This document shows, piece by piece, positions 1 through 9,334 of a stretch of DNA of 64,000 nucleotides. The DNA is from an uncultured Clostridium sp. GTDB taxonomy: Bacteria; Bacillota; Clostridia; Lachnospirales; Lachnospiraceae. Both the position numbers and the translations under genes were made by a program. Numbering within the stretch: the stretch's first letter is position 1; every line of letters starts with the position of its first letter. The stretch spans positions 68,675 through 132,674 of the forward strand of contig NZ_URHZ01000002.1 of the NCBI RefSeq assembly GCF_900547735.1. Reading direction: 5' to 3'. Under the pieces are notes generated by a model. It did not search any database. It was not told where the DNA came from and saw only the letters and a program-made list of their open reading frames with translations.

Positions 1-255
1 ATCGGCATGTGGATTACCGGTATCGTCCTCAGCGCAATCGGTTTTAACGCCGACGCCGCCGAGCAGGCGGCGGATACGATTGCAAAGCTGAAACTGGCCT
101 TTGGTTTTGTTCCGGCCGGGATGCTGGCTGTTGCTGTGATTGCTGCTGTTTTGTATTCGCTGACAAAGGAAAAATATGGGTTGTTGCTGACTGCGGCAGA
201 AGCGAAGGAAAATGGGCTGGAGTATCGGATTGATGGGTTGGAGAAGGTGCTGTAA
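1..255 (+). CDS. Sugar:cation symporter (GPH/MFS type), C-terminal fragment
   Basis: The reading frame is open from the first base, so the gene starts outside the window and only the last 84 or so codons are visible. The fragment has an amphipathic segment, then one strongly hydrophobic helix (about residues 33-55) ending in LYSLTKEKY, and a charged cytoplasmic tail. This matches the end of glycoside-pentoside-hexuronide (GPH) symporters, which import sugars with Na+ or H+, where the last helix is followed by LTxxKY and a short tail. Family assignment rests on this end only. The gene converges with the polysaccharide operon. Confidence 0.6.
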   Translation: MGMWITGIVLSAIGFNADAAEQAADTIAKLKLAFGFVPAGMLAVAVIAAVLYSLTKEKYGLLLTAAEAKENGLEYRIDGLEKVL

Positions 256-523
256 ATCTATTGTAGGGTAGGAACAGGGGGCATTCAGCTTTATATTATC
301 TTGTTTGGCGGTTCCAATTGGGTTTTCTAAAGAAGTCAGACCGGTTTCAGTGATTACCTGGGAACTGAGGACTGATATGCCCCTGCTCAGTTGCGGATTG
401 CCTCCGCCCAAGTTTTGTAACTTCAAAGTTGGCGAGGTACAAGTATTTTAAGAGGACTGTAGCACTGAGGAATACACTCCTTTTCTGAATTCGTAAGTGA
501 TATTTCTCCGTCGAAATATACAA
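256..523. other. Convergent intergenic region with several hairpins
   Basis: No gene is seen between the convergent symporter and the aminotransferase. The stretch is rich in inverted repeats: AACTGAG/CTCAGTT at 363-392, GCGGA/TCCGC at 393-407, ATATTTC/GAAATAT at about 500-521, and a long-range pair CAGGGGGCAT near 270 with ATGCCCCTG near 378. None is followed by a clear T run, so a classic terminator cannot be assigned. It could hold 3' ends of both transcripts or a structured RNA. Confidence 0.4.
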
Positions 524-1654
524 TTATTCCTTCATGAAAAAACTTTTAATACACTCAGTAATTCTCGTGATATCTACTTCTTCCAGATACGGATGCATCG
601 GAATTGATAATACGGTATCACAAAGTTTTTCCGTTACAGGACACTCCTGATACTGTTTTAATCCGGCAAAAGCTCCTTGTTTGTGCATTGGTTTCGGATA
701 ATACACCATCGTCGGAATTCCTTCAGATTTTAAGAAATCAGATAACCCATCCCTCTGTTCTTTTGTTTTTAACTGGATTGTATACTGTGCCCAGCTGGAT
801 AAAAAATCGGCCGGAATATACGGTGTTACTACAAAGTTTTTTAAAATGCTGGTATACATAGCGGCAGACTCATTGACTTTGTCTAACTCATATTCCTCGA
901 ATGCCTTCAGCTTAGGGAGCATAATCGCCGCCTGCAGGGTATCCAACCGACTGTTCCACCCGATTCTCACATTATCATACTTATAGTCACCTTTACCATG
1001 AACACGGATTGACTGCAAATACCCAGCATCTTCATCATTGTTTGTAAAAATGGCTCCTCCGTCTCCATAACATCCTAAGGGCTTTGCCGGGAAGAAGGAT
1101 GTCGTTGCCGCATCGCCAAAAGAACAGGCAGGTCTGCCATTGATGCGTCCGCCAAATCCCTGCGCGCCATCCTCCAGAATCTTCAAACCATATTTATCTG
1201 CAATCTTCTGAATCGCGGGATAATCTGCCGGAAGTCCGAATAAATCTACCGGAATAACCACTTTCGGAGTCAGTTTTCCCTCTTTTTTAACCGTTTCTAT
1301 TGCCTCTTCCAGCTTTTTCGGAGAAATATTAAAGGTCCGCTCATCCACATCTACAAAGATAGGCGTCGCGCCTTCAAATGATGCGACCTCACCTGTGGCG
1401 AAAAATGTGAAATCTGGCACAAACACGGCATCACCAGGGCCAACATTCCAAAGCATTAATATCATGGAAAGCGCGTCTGTACCATTTCCGCATGAAATGC
1501 AATGCTTCATCCCCGTATATGCCGCCAGCTTTTCCTCAAATTCCTTTACCTGTGGGCCGCTGATATAAGCGCTATTATTGATTACCGATTCTATTTCAGA
1601 ATCAATTGCAGGTTTCAAAGCTTCATATTGTTTTTTAAGATCTCGAAATTGCAT
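524..1654 (-). CDS. DegT/DnrJ/EryC1 aminotransferase, WbpE/WlbC-like
   Basis: This is a PLP-dependent sugar aminotransferase of 376 residues, normal for the family. Lys191 in SFFPAKPLG is the expected Schiff-base lysine and Asp162 in LEDGAQ the pyridine-N partner; GNGTDAL at 57-63 lies at the cofactor phosphate. The sequence resembles WbpE/WlbC, which aminates C3 of UDP-3-keto-GlcNAcA. That role is supported by the operon, which also encodes WbpA-, WbpB-, WbpD- and WbpI-like enzymes. It is the last gene of the operon, separated from its partners by glycosyltransferase, flippase and polymerase genes. An ATG with GGAGGGAGA upstream supports the start. A 4-amino sugar role cannot be excluded by sequence alone. 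Confidence 0.85.
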   Translation of the reverse strand: MQFRDLKKQYEALKPAIDSEIESVINNSAYISGPQVKEFEEKLAAYTGMKHCISCGNGTDALSMILMLWNVGPGDAVFVPDFTFFATGEVASFEGATPIFVDVDERTFNISPKKLEEAIETVKKEGKLTPKVVIPVDLFGLPADYPAIQKIADKYGLKILEDGAQGFGGRINGRPACSFGDAATTSFFPAKPLGCYGDGGAIFTNNDEDAGYLQSIRVHGKGDYKYDNVRIGWNSRLDTLQAAIMLPKLKAFEEYELDKVNESAAMYTSILKNFVVTPYIPADFLSSWAQYTIQLKTKEQRDGLSDFLKSEGIPTMVYYPKPMHKQGAFAGLKQYQECPVTEKLCDTVLSIPMHPYLEEVDITRITECIKSFFMKE

Positions 1655-1729
1655 ATTATCTCCCTCCTCGTCTTCATTTTAGATAAACTCTATTTAATAT
1701 TTTGTTAGGCTCGAAAATAAAACCCATCT

Positions 1730-2965
1730 CTAGAGTTCCCGCAGCATTTTTACAAATTCTATTCCATTTTTCTCCACATTGAACTTTTCCTGCCATGTTT
1801 TAAATGCCGCAAAACATAAATTCTCATACGCGGCATCATCCATACCATGAATTGTCCTTATTGCTTCTGCAACTTCTTTATTTGTAGGATTTTCTGAGAG
1901 TAATATTCCGTTATCTGTATTGACCTGCTCCGGTACTCCCCCTACAGAAGTTGCTATTACCGGTATTCCGAAAGCAAAAGCTTCCATGATACTAACTGGT
2001 ACGCCTTCCGTCTCAGACAGCATGACAAAGCAGTCACTAGTTCCGCTGGCATAATATTTTTTAATCTGCTCATTTTCCAATAATCCTTTAAATTCATACG
2101 TTATATTACGCTTGTACCGAAAGCATATTGCTGCATGTTTTTTTAATTCGTCCATGAGTACACCGTCTCCAAAATGTACCCACTCAACATGAAAATCGTC
2201 AATCAGGGCCAACGCATCAATGATTCCTTCAACCCGCTTTAAAGGAATTAAATTAGAACAGCTTACGATTCTCAGTTTTTCCGTTCTCACATGTTTTCTG
2301 AACCCATTTCCGGATGTTCCGAGATATGAGACCATATATTTATCATTGGGAGCAATTTGTAGTTTTTTAAGATAATACTCTCTTCCCATTTTGCTTATAA
2401 AAAAAAATTTATCTACTTCCGGATCCGTTTTTCTACGGAAAATATGATACCCTAAGGGAGCGCGTTCATCATACAAATCATATCCATGTATTCTCGTTAC
2501 TACTTTGGCCTGAGTAAAATAATTTTGTTTTAATCGAATCAAACTATAAACAGAAAAATTATACCAGTACGAATAAAATAAGAACGGCTGATTTTTATTT
2601 TCATTTTCGGTCAGTTTCTTTAGATATCCGTAAAGTTTACCCGCTCCCGCATATGATGAAAGTATCACTCTTAGTCCCAGCTTGACTTTATGTCGCTTAA
2701 TTGCTTTCTTTAACTCCCAATAAAATTCGGCATTAAAAAAAGCTGGCAGACAATAACGGATTTTTTCAAATGCTGTTAAATTACCGGAACATCTACATAC
2801 CTTTATTTCCGGAGGAAGTTCTGTTGTTCTTAGCAGGCTTTTACTTTTTGAAACTATGGTTACCTCATAATATTGGCAAAGGTGTTCAAGTTCTGGAAGT
2901 ATGAATGATGCTTCTCCATATCCATATGGAAAGTTATCTGTCACTAGAATCAGCTTCCGTTTCAT
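1730..2965 (-). CDS. Glycosyltransferase family 4
   Basis: A GT-B fold retaining glycosyltransferase of about 411 residues that probably adds one sugar to the lipid-linked repeat unit at the cytoplasmic membrane face. The donor-site E-x7-E motif is clear near residues 320-335 (ETEGVPVSIMEAFAFG), followed by VGGVPEQV. The ATG at 2965 is preferred because GGGGGG sits seven bases before it; an in-frame ATG at 2980 would overlap that ribosome site. It follows the EpsG-like polymerase by about 16 bases. The donor and acceptor sugars cannot be read from the sequence. Confidence 0.85.
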   Translation of the reverse strand: MKRKLILVTDNFPYGYGEASFILPELEHLCQYYEVTIVSKSKSLLRTTELPPEIKVCRCSGNLTAFEKIRYCLPAFFNAEFYWELKKAIKRHKVKLGLRVILSSYAGAGKLYGYLKKLTENENKNQPFLFYSYWYNFSVYSLIRLKQNYFTQAKVVTRIHGYDLYDERAPLGYHIFRRKTDPEVDKFFFISKMGREYYLKKLQIAPNDKYMVSYLGTSGNGFRKHVRTEKLRIVSCSNLIPLKRVEGIIDALALIDDFHVEWVHFGDGVLMDELKKHAAICFRYKRNITYEFKGLLENEQIKKYYASGTSDCFVMLSETEGVPVSIMEAFAFGIPVIATSVGGVPEQVNTDNGILLSENPTNKEVAEAIRTIHGMDDAAYENLCFAAFKTWQEKFNVEKNGIEFVKMLREL

Positions 2966-2981
2966 ACAGTTTCCCCCCATA

Positions 2982-4214
2982 CTAATCCCCCTCTGGCATC
3001 TCCGGCAAATCTAGGGTACCATTATTCATATAATTGAATACCGAATAATAGGGTGTCATGATTCTGTAATCCTTTACACAGGCAATACCAAAATTGATAC
3101 AGATCACTGCAATAAAAATTGCATATATTAGCAAATAGCTTTTTCCGTGTTTCACACCATTTCTAATCCCGAAAATTTTATAGCCTGAATATTCATGTAA
3201 TAATTCCTGAATTAACGGCAATGCCAATGGAACGATTAAAAACTCAAACCGGTTAAAAATTTCGGATTGGCCCGTCATCGTCATACAAAACGTAATGCAT
3301 AAAAAGATATAAGAAGCGTATCTATTATACAAAACGGCCTGGCTGCTCATTTTCACAAAAAATACCACAACAAAAAAAACGATAAGATACATAATAAGTA
3401 ATTTGTATGACACATGGGAGCCATCTATATTGGCTCTTCCGGTTGTATAACGAATATACTTACCGGCAGCCACCGCCAGCATTCCACTCCCCCACATCAT
3501 TACTCTTTTACATGCAATTGTTAATATTGTATGTGAAACGAAGATACCCGGGTAAATAATATAGCGGGTATATTGATTATAAAAAAGCAAAACAATACGA
3601 AGTCCCAAAAACATATAACCGCTTGAATGAATAAAACACACCATAATATAAGCAACAAAACAGAACAGTTTGTTTCTCTTATTAACTAAATCTTCATATA
3701 ATACAAATGCAAAAATTGCACTGGCCAACGGTTGTCTTATATTGCTGAGCATAAAAAAATAATTATTGCTTAATAGCATTAAAATAAAAAGAATTGCTGT
3801 TACTCTTGAAAAATATCTTCTTTTTTTAGCAATCTCCTGTATTCGGTATACTGGCAATATATAGATAATAAATATTGTTAAAAATGGAAGTAATTGATAG
3901 ATACCAATTTTGCTTATGAACCATGCAAATGTGCTGTATACAGGATAAGCACTGATATAATTATCTACTGCCTGTTCTGTTATTGTTGTTCCCACCGAAC
4001 GTTCTGTTAGATTGAGCACTTGTGAGAAATTTAATGTCCTGTATTTTTCTAATGTTAAATAATGTCTATATAAATCGTACTTATTATCTGGCCACATAAA
4101 CAAGGCTAAACCGGCCAAGGCAAATATAGCTATATACATATAAACATATCTGCTTTTAAGAGGCAGCAGACACATAATAAATGCCAGGGTGATAATTGCC
4201 ACAATTATATACAT
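2982..4214 (-). CDS. EpsG/Wzy-like polysaccharide polymerase
   Basis: An integral membrane protein of about 410 residues with roughly ten hydrophobic helices and a large loop near the N-terminus (WPDNKYDLYRHY). This resembles the EpsG family, which acts as Wzy-type polymerase joining undecaprenyl-linked repeat units outside the membrane. The ATG at 4214 has GAGGTGAT just upstream and lies ten bases after the flippase stop; the longer frame to 4286 would overlap the flippase. Placement between flippase and glycosyltransferase genes fits a Wzx/Wzy system. The family is divergent, so naming rests on topology plus context. Confidence 0.75.
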   Translation of the reverse strand: MYIIVAIITLAFIMCLLPLKSRYVYMYIAIFALAGLALFMWPDNKYDLYRHYLTLEKYRTLNFSQVLNLTERSVGTTITEQAVDNYISAYPVYSTFAWFISKIGIYQLLPFLTIFIIYILPVYRIQEIAKKRRYFSRVTAILFILMLLSNNYFFMLSNIRQPLASAIFAFVLYEDLVNKRNKLFCFVAYIMVCFIHSSGYMFLGLRIVLLFYNQYTRYIIYPGIFVSHTILTIACKRVMMWGSGMLAVAAGKYIRYTTGRANIDGSHVSYKLLIMYLIVFFVVVFFVKMSSQAVLYNRYASYIFLCITFCMTMTGQSEIFNRFEFLIVPLALPLIQELLHEYSGYKIFGIRNGVKHGKSYLLIYAIFIAVICINFGIACVKDYRIMTPYYSVFNYMNNGTLDLPEMPEGD

Positions 4215-4224
4215 CTGTATCACC

Positions 4225-5481
4225 TCACTCTTTAATATTGGAATAAAACTTCGCCGTACTGATAATACTAGAAATGACAACCACAAGAACTGTCGTTATT
4301 GTAGCACCGATCGCGCCAAATCTCGAAATCAATATTATGTTTCCTATAATGTTAACAATTCCTGAAATAACTGATACCATTAAATTGAATTTCAATTCCC
4401 GCTGAGTCACCAGTAAGTTGCCCGAGATGATCCGAAAGGTTCCAGAAATAAAATAGTTCAACATCAAGACTCGAAAAATCAATACCGCATCTAAATATTT
4501 ATTTCCAAAGCATATGCGGACAATCAGCGGGGCAAAAATAATAGCCGGGATTGCAATCAATAAATTCATAATCCCCATGGCCGTCACTAATTTTATATAA
4601 TGACCCTTTACCCATTGTTTCTCTTCTCTGTGCAGTGCAAAATACGGATATACATAAGTAATAACAGCGAGCGGAACAAATGTCAAAGCGGTTGGAATGG
4701 TTGTCGCTACTTTATAGGATGCAATTACAGATTGATCTGAAATAACAATTCCAATAATAAATATATCCAAAAGATATAATAATTGAGAAATACCATTATT
4801 AGCGGCAGAAACAATCGATATGTTGACTAACTCTTTTATATTTTGGATATTTTCTCCCTGTACTTTGCGAAAGCGTACAGGAGTATCAAATAATTTCCAT
4901 ACAATCAGGATAGTAAATAGATTTGCAATATATCTTCCAATAATCAGGCCTTTTGCACCGGCAAACAATGCTCCAATAATTGAAAATCCACAGATTGCAC
5001 AGGAATTAATATTATTTGAATACGCATATTTTTGAGTCATTAACAAAGAGCGCATATATGTCGTCTGTAAGGTGAATGCCATATCGCATATCGGTATAAG
5101 ACTCATCCACAACAGGTATCCATTGGCCCCGTCAATTTTCAGCGGTACAAATACCCCGATAATTATAATACATAACATTAATAAAACATTAAAACGCAAG
5201 GCAATACCGCTACCACAGCTATATATTTTATCAGCCTTATCTTTATCTGTACCTATCTCGCTCAGTAACTGCAGCAGACCAGATGGAATTCCCAATCCGC
5301 TTGCAATCAGCAAAAGTGAGACTATATTGAAGGCATATGTATATACGCCATAATCCACTTTTGATAAGATACGGACTAAAATCATGTTACTTGCAAATGA
5401 TATTAACTTATTCACTATGGATGAACCAAATATATGAAAAAATCCCGTTTTAAATAGTTTATTTATTGTTTTACCCAGCAT
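4225..5481 (-). CDS. Wzx-type oligosaccharide flippase (MOP superfamily)
   Basis: A polytopic protein of 418 residues with about twelve hydrophobic segments. The N-terminal GSSIVNKLISFASNMILVRILSKVDYGVY is split here as the typical polysaccharide-transporter opening (NKxxSFxxxxxLxRxLSxxDYG). Wzx proteins move undecaprenyl-diphosphate-linked repeat units from the inner to the outer face of the membrane. It lies nine bases downstream of the asparagine-synthase-like gene and ten bases before the polymerase start, so translation of the three is probably coupled. The ribosome site is weak (AGGAC). Confidence 0.88.
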   Translation of the reverse strand: MLGKTINKLFKTGFFHIFGSSIVNKLISFASNMILVRILSKVDYGVYTYAFNIVSLLLIASGLGIPSGLLQLLSEIGTDKDKADKIYSCGSGIALRFNVLLMLCIIIIGVFVPLKIDGANGYLLWMSLIPICDMAFTLQTTYMRSLLMTQKYAYSNNINSCAICGFSIIGALFAGAKGLIIGRYIANLFTILIVWKLFDTPVRFRKVQGENIQNIKELVNISIVSAANNGISQLLYLLDIFIIGIVISDQSVIASYKVATTIPTALTFVPLAVITYVYPYFALHREEKQWVKGHYIKLVTAMGIMNLLIAIPAIIFAPLIVRICFGNKYLDAVLIFRVLMLNYFISGTFRIISGNLLVTQRELKFNLMVSVISGIVNIIGNIILISRFGAIGATITTVLVVVISSIISTAKFYSNIKE

Positions 5482-5489
5482 TTTTTGTC

Positions 5490-7109
5490 CTATCCAAAAT
5501 ATCGCTTTACATTTGCAAGAACATTAATCGCCATACATTTATCCATAATGTTACTGCTACGGAACATTTTATCGACATTCTCACAGCTCCCTGCTAATTC
5601 CGTGTATCGCTCTATATTTTCATAATAATATTTCTCAATAAAATCACGGATTTGAATATTGTTTTTGTACCAATATTCAAAAGGATTCATGTTGTTAGCA
5701 TCGCCGTGTAAAAAATTTTTTTTAATAAAGTAATTCATCCTATTTTTTGTTTTCTCTAATATATTACCACTTCTTTTCCGTGTTGATGGTATGCTCAAAG
5801 CGGTTTTGTGGCAGCTCTCAATCCATGCCCAATATAATTTATGGTTTTTCCGATATTGGGATGGCAGGCTCAAACATGTTTCCAGAAAATCCACATCTAA
5901 AAAAGGAGAGACTGTGTAGAACCATTCTCTTCTAATTAGATGAGAAGATAATGCGCCATTAAAGGCCCTTGTATAAAGATTAAATATTTCATCATTCTCA
6001 AATCTGCTAAAATCCAAGTCAAATTCGGTCTCTAATGTATTGGAATACTTATGTCCACTTTTCAAAAAATTTTTAATCTTCTGATTTTTCCCAAATGTTC
6101 CTACTACCACATCCCCGATCTGCCCGGAATGTTCCAGACCAAATTTGTCCTGATTTAAATTTGAAAGCAATTCCGCACCGCCTGTAATTCCAAAATACAC
6201 AGATAAGCCATAGTTCATATTTACCAATTTGTCGATATCGAACAGGAACTCCGGATAATCTAAAGACATATGTAAAAATGTGTGATTTAAATATTCTGAT
6301 GTCTGTTTTGCATATTTATTTTCATCTGTCCCCCACTGGCTGTAGCTGATATTGGTAATGTGATTATATCCCAACTCTTTGGCCGCCCAGTTTACCATTC
6401 TTGAATCGAGTCCTCCCGACATATCAGCCAGATGATTTGTATAACCGTACTCTACGTCTTTTTCAAAACATCTCTTAACTGCCTTTTTAAAGCTGTTGTC
6501 CACTAATTCAATTGCATTTTCAAAAGACACAGGTTTTTCTTTATTACTGAACGTATGATAGGGTTTTACTGCGACTCTTCCATCTTTTATCCGCAGATAA
6601 GTTCCTGCCTGAAGCCGTTTTATCTCCTGGACAACTGTTGAATCATCCAGCATGAATCCGTAATTGAGTAAATACAATTCTGATTGCCTGTCATAGTTAT
6701 AATCGATTCCATTTTCCTTCAGCACACAGATAATCAAATTAAAATTATTGGAGATAATGACTTTTTTATCAACACAATACCAAAAAACGAATGTATCACC
6801 GGTTTGATTCGTGTAGGCTGTCAGGCTCTCCTCACCAATGTGACATCCTGAAAAAGGCCCTCTGAAATCCTGCCAAAACACTTCCGCCTTATGTAGATTG
6901 CAGTATTCTAAAAATGAGGAATACTTACCTTCTTTCATAATTTCGGTTTTATTTAAAAGACAGCCATCTAAAATTATCAAGCCGTCAGCTGCTTCGAATA
7001 TTTGATCCTCTGCAAATTTAGACTTTTGTTTAAAAAAATACGATATCCCGGTCTCATCCTGTCTCTTGGCAAAACTAAAGTTCAGATTACTTACCAGCCA
7101 TTGGTTCAT
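5490..7109 (-). CDS. Asparagine-synthase-like amidotransferase lacking the glutaminase cysteine
   Basis: This 539-residue protein has an Ntn/GATase-II-like N-terminal domain (about 1-150) and an asparagine-synthase ATP-pyrophosphatase domain with the PP-loop SGGLDSR at 231-237. AsnB-type enzymes need a cysteine right after the initiator Met to release ammonia from glutamine; here the protein starts MNQWLV, so that nucleophile is absent, although the fold landmarks (DGCLLN, FRGPFSG) remain. Homologues in glycan loci, such as WbpS and WbmE, amidate uronic acids to uronamides. In this operon the likely substrate is the diacetamido-uronic acid made by the Wbp-like enzymes. The start has GAGGAGG upstream and overlaps the preceding gene by 23 bases. 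Confidence 0.75.
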   Translation of the reverse strand: MNQWLVSNLNFSFAKRQDETGISYFFKQKSKFAEDQIFEAADGLIILDGCLLNKTEIMKEGKYSSFLEYCNLHKAEVFWQDFRGPFSGCHIGEESLTAYTNQTGDTFVFWYCVDKKVIISNNFNLIICVLKENGIDYNYDRQSELYLLNYGFMLDDSTVVQEIKRLQAGTYLRIKDGRVAVKPYHTFSNKEKPVSFENAIELVDNSFKKAVKRCFEKDVEYGYTNHLADMSGGLDSRMVNWAAKELGYNHITNISYSQWGTDENKYAKQTSEYLNHTFLHMSLDYPEFLFDIDKLVNMNYGLSVYFGITGGAELLSNLNQDKFGLEHSGQIGDVVVGTFGKNQKIKNFLKSGHKYSNTLETEFDLDFSRFENDEIFNLYTRAFNGALSSHLIRREWFYTVSPFLDVDFLETCLSLPSQYRKNHKLYWAWIESCHKTALSIPSTRKRSGNILEKTKNRMNYFIKKNFLHGDANNMNPFEYWYKNNIQIRDFIEKYYYENIERYTELAGSCENVDKMFRSSNIMDKCMAINVLANVKRYFG

Positions 7110-8232
7110 TTTTTAAATCCTCCTCAGCCCTCAGAAGTTTTTCGAATTTTTTGTTTTGATATTTTCGGTCATATTTTTCTGTTTTTTCTCTATTTGTTAA
7201 CTTCGATATTTTATTAGAATAAAGCATATTCAGAATATTTATGATCTCTCCGATACGTGATGCCACATATGCATTTTCAAATTCTTCTGCCAGCTGAGAA
7301 TATTCTCCCTGGGATTCTGATGAGATAATTATCATTGGTTTGTTTAACATAATATAATCAAAAATTTTAGTCCCATAACCAATTTTTTCATCCGCGGTAA
7401 TCAATAAACCGCAATTTGTCCTGGCCATATAACTTAATGCCTTGTCATAGGTCACCCGGCCTGTGCACATGTAGCTATGGTCCTTCAAATTGTACTGTTC
7501 CAATAATGAAACCAGTTCTCGTTCTTCATCGCCTATATGGAGTATCTGAATATTTATTCCAGACTCACGCAGATGACTGACCGCTTCCAGAAATTCTTTT
7601 GCATGCTGAGGTGAATAGTAGGAAAATTTCCCCAGTATTCCAACCACAAATCTATCTTCATCCGTTTCTTTTTCTTCAATCTCTTTTTCTTTAATAGTTA
7701 CAGCTTCATAACCGTTCATAATTACATGAACATTCAAAAAGGCATAATGATAGTCTTCCAGCAATCGATTTTTCATTCCGGGACTAACCACAGTAACCGC
7801 TTGGCTGTTTTTAACAGCGAGCAAATTAATTGTTCTTTTTATTGTAAGATGCGTTTGGATTCTTTCATTATCCCAAAAATCCCGATAGTCTAAAATATAT
7901 GGTATGTTATACCTGCTTTTAAGATAAACACCACACAATAAAGTATAAAAAGGTCCGCATGAAATGATACACCAATCATATTTTTCTTTTTTTACAGCTT
8001 TTTTGCATGCTTTTTTATATGCAAAAAAAGCGCTTAAATAATCTGACCTTCTGCTATTTACTTCAATTTCTTTGCAAATAGGCTGCAGTTTTTCTGAGGA
8101 AGGTTCAGCATTTTTTATAACTGTAATTTCTATATCATCATATTGAGTCAAATATCGTACTAAACTGGTCATTCTAAGAGCCCCCACCGCTTTAGATGGG
8201 AAAAAGAAAGGTGAAATTATTAAAATTTTCAT
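7087..8232 (-). CDS. Glycosyltransferase family 4-like
   Basis: A 381-residue GT-B protein. The N-terminal half shows ISPFFFPSKAVGALRM and DYRDFWDNER, typical of the acceptor-binding half of GT4 enzymes related to WcaI-type transferases. The C-terminal half has ILGKFSYYSPQHA and GYGTKIFDYIMLNKP, the usual K-x-F-D-Y donor site instead of a strict E-x7-E motif. It probably adds one sugar of the repeat unit. The 3' end overlaps the next gene by 23 bases. Specificity is unknown. Confidence 0.8.
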   Translation of the reverse strand: MKILIISPFFFPSKAVGALRMTSLVRYLTQYDDIEITVIKNAEPSSEKLQPICKEIEVNSRRSDYLSAFFAYKKACKKAVKKEKYDWCIISCGPFYTLLCGVYLKSRYNIPYILDYRDFWDNERIQTHLTIKRTINLLAVKNSQAVTVVSPGMKNRLLEDYHYAFLNVHVIMNGYEAVTIKEKEIEEKETDEDRFVVGILGKFSYYSPQHAKEFLEAVSHLRESGINIQILHIGDEERELVSLLEQYNLKDHSYMCTGRVTYDKALSYMARTNCGLLITADEKIGYGTKIFDYIMLNKPMIIISSESQGEYSQLAEEFENAYVASRIGEIINILNMLYSNKISKLTNREKTEKYDRKYQNKKFEKLLRAEEDLKNEPMAGK

Positions 8233-8254
8233 ATTTTTTCTCCAAATATCTATG

Positions 8255-9322
8255 TCATGAGTGATAAAGTTCTATCATTATCTCTACATTATCACTCCAA
8301 TCGTAGAGTTTCTTCACTCTTTCCCTGCCGTTCTCTCCCATAGTAAAACGCAACTCTTTGTTTAAATATAATTGTTCCAATGCCTCTGCCATTTCATCTG
8401 GACTGTCCCTTTTAACAATATATCCTGTGATTTTATCCTCAACCACCTCTTTAAAGCCATCTACATCTGTCACGATAACCGGAACTTCACAAGACATGGC
8501 TTCAACTGCTGAGACACCAAAACTTTCGCTATCAAGCCGACTTCCAAAACACGCTACATCAATGTTTTTCAGAATCTGAGGGAGCTCTGAATTTTTGACA
8601 TAACCTTTAAAAAAGCATTTATCATCTATTTTAAGCTGTTTACATAATTCAAGCAATTCTGCTTTTTGTTCGCCTTCTCCGTAGATAAGTAACCGGACTT
8701 TTTCTGTGGTTTCAACTTTCTTTGCAAAAAGGGCAAATGCTTTTATCACAGTATCAATCCCATATTTATAGGATAGCGTTTTTATGATGCCTGCGGTAAA
8801 ATAATCTTCGTCGTCTTTTTCAAATCGCATGAACCGTTCAGTGTCCACTCCAAAAGGAGTAATAATGATATCTTTGTCACCGACTAACCGTTTCACCTGC
8901 TCTGCCATTGCGTAGCTTGTTGATGCAAGATGAACGGCATAATTGAGGTTTTTCTTTATAATATAGTGATTAATTCTATTATTATACGGGAAGTCGTAGA
9001 CATCGCTTCCCCACACAGATAAAATCACATTTGGAAGATGGGCGATTCTGGCCAAAGTGCCATAACCGCTTGCATAGTGCGCATTTATGATATCCGGCTG
9101 GAAATTCCGTGCTGATTTTTTCAGTATGCCTGCATTTAGGTAGTACCCTTTCGTCCCTCTTACCGGGAGATATTCTATTTGTACTTCTTTGTGAAGTCTA
9201 TTCTGAGTCTCCGAATGATTAGGCAGTGATACTAACAAAACCTGGTTTCCTTTTTCAGATAAGGCGTTCACCCATCGTACTGTATGAATACTATTCGCCG
9301 GAGCCAGAAATAAAATTTTCAT
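8255..9322 (-). CDS. Glycosyltransferase family 4
   Basis: A 355-residue retaining glycosyltransferase with the GT4 signature ESFGVSAVEAMSCEVPV near residues 265-280 and a preceding LLIYGEGEQK strand. The N-terminal Rossmann half begins MKILFLAPANSIHTVRW and contains LSVWGSDVYDFP, seen in many capsule transferases. It lies 12 bases downstream of the WbpD-like acetyltransferase and 22 bases before the next transferase, so it is part of the same transcript. The acceptor and donor are not evident. Confidence 0.85.
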   Translation of the reverse strand: MKILFLAPANSIHTVRWVNALSEKGNQVLLVSLPNHSETQNRLHKEVQIEYLPVRGTKGYYLNAGILKKSARNFQPDIINAHYASGYGTLARIAHLPNVILSVWGSDVYDFPYNNRINHYIIKKNLNYAVHLASTSYAMAEQVKRLVGDKDIIITPFGVDTERFMRFEKDDEDYFTAGIIKTLSYKYGIDTVIKAFALFAKKVETTEKVRLLIYGEGEQKAELLELCKQLKIDDKCFFKGYVKNSELPQILKNIDVACFGSRLDSESFGVSAVEAMSCEVPVIVTDVDGFKEVVEDKITGYIVKRDSPDEMAEALEQLYLNKELRFTMGENGRERVKKLYDWSDNVEIMIELYHS

Positions 9323-9334
9323 CTTTTCTCTTTT

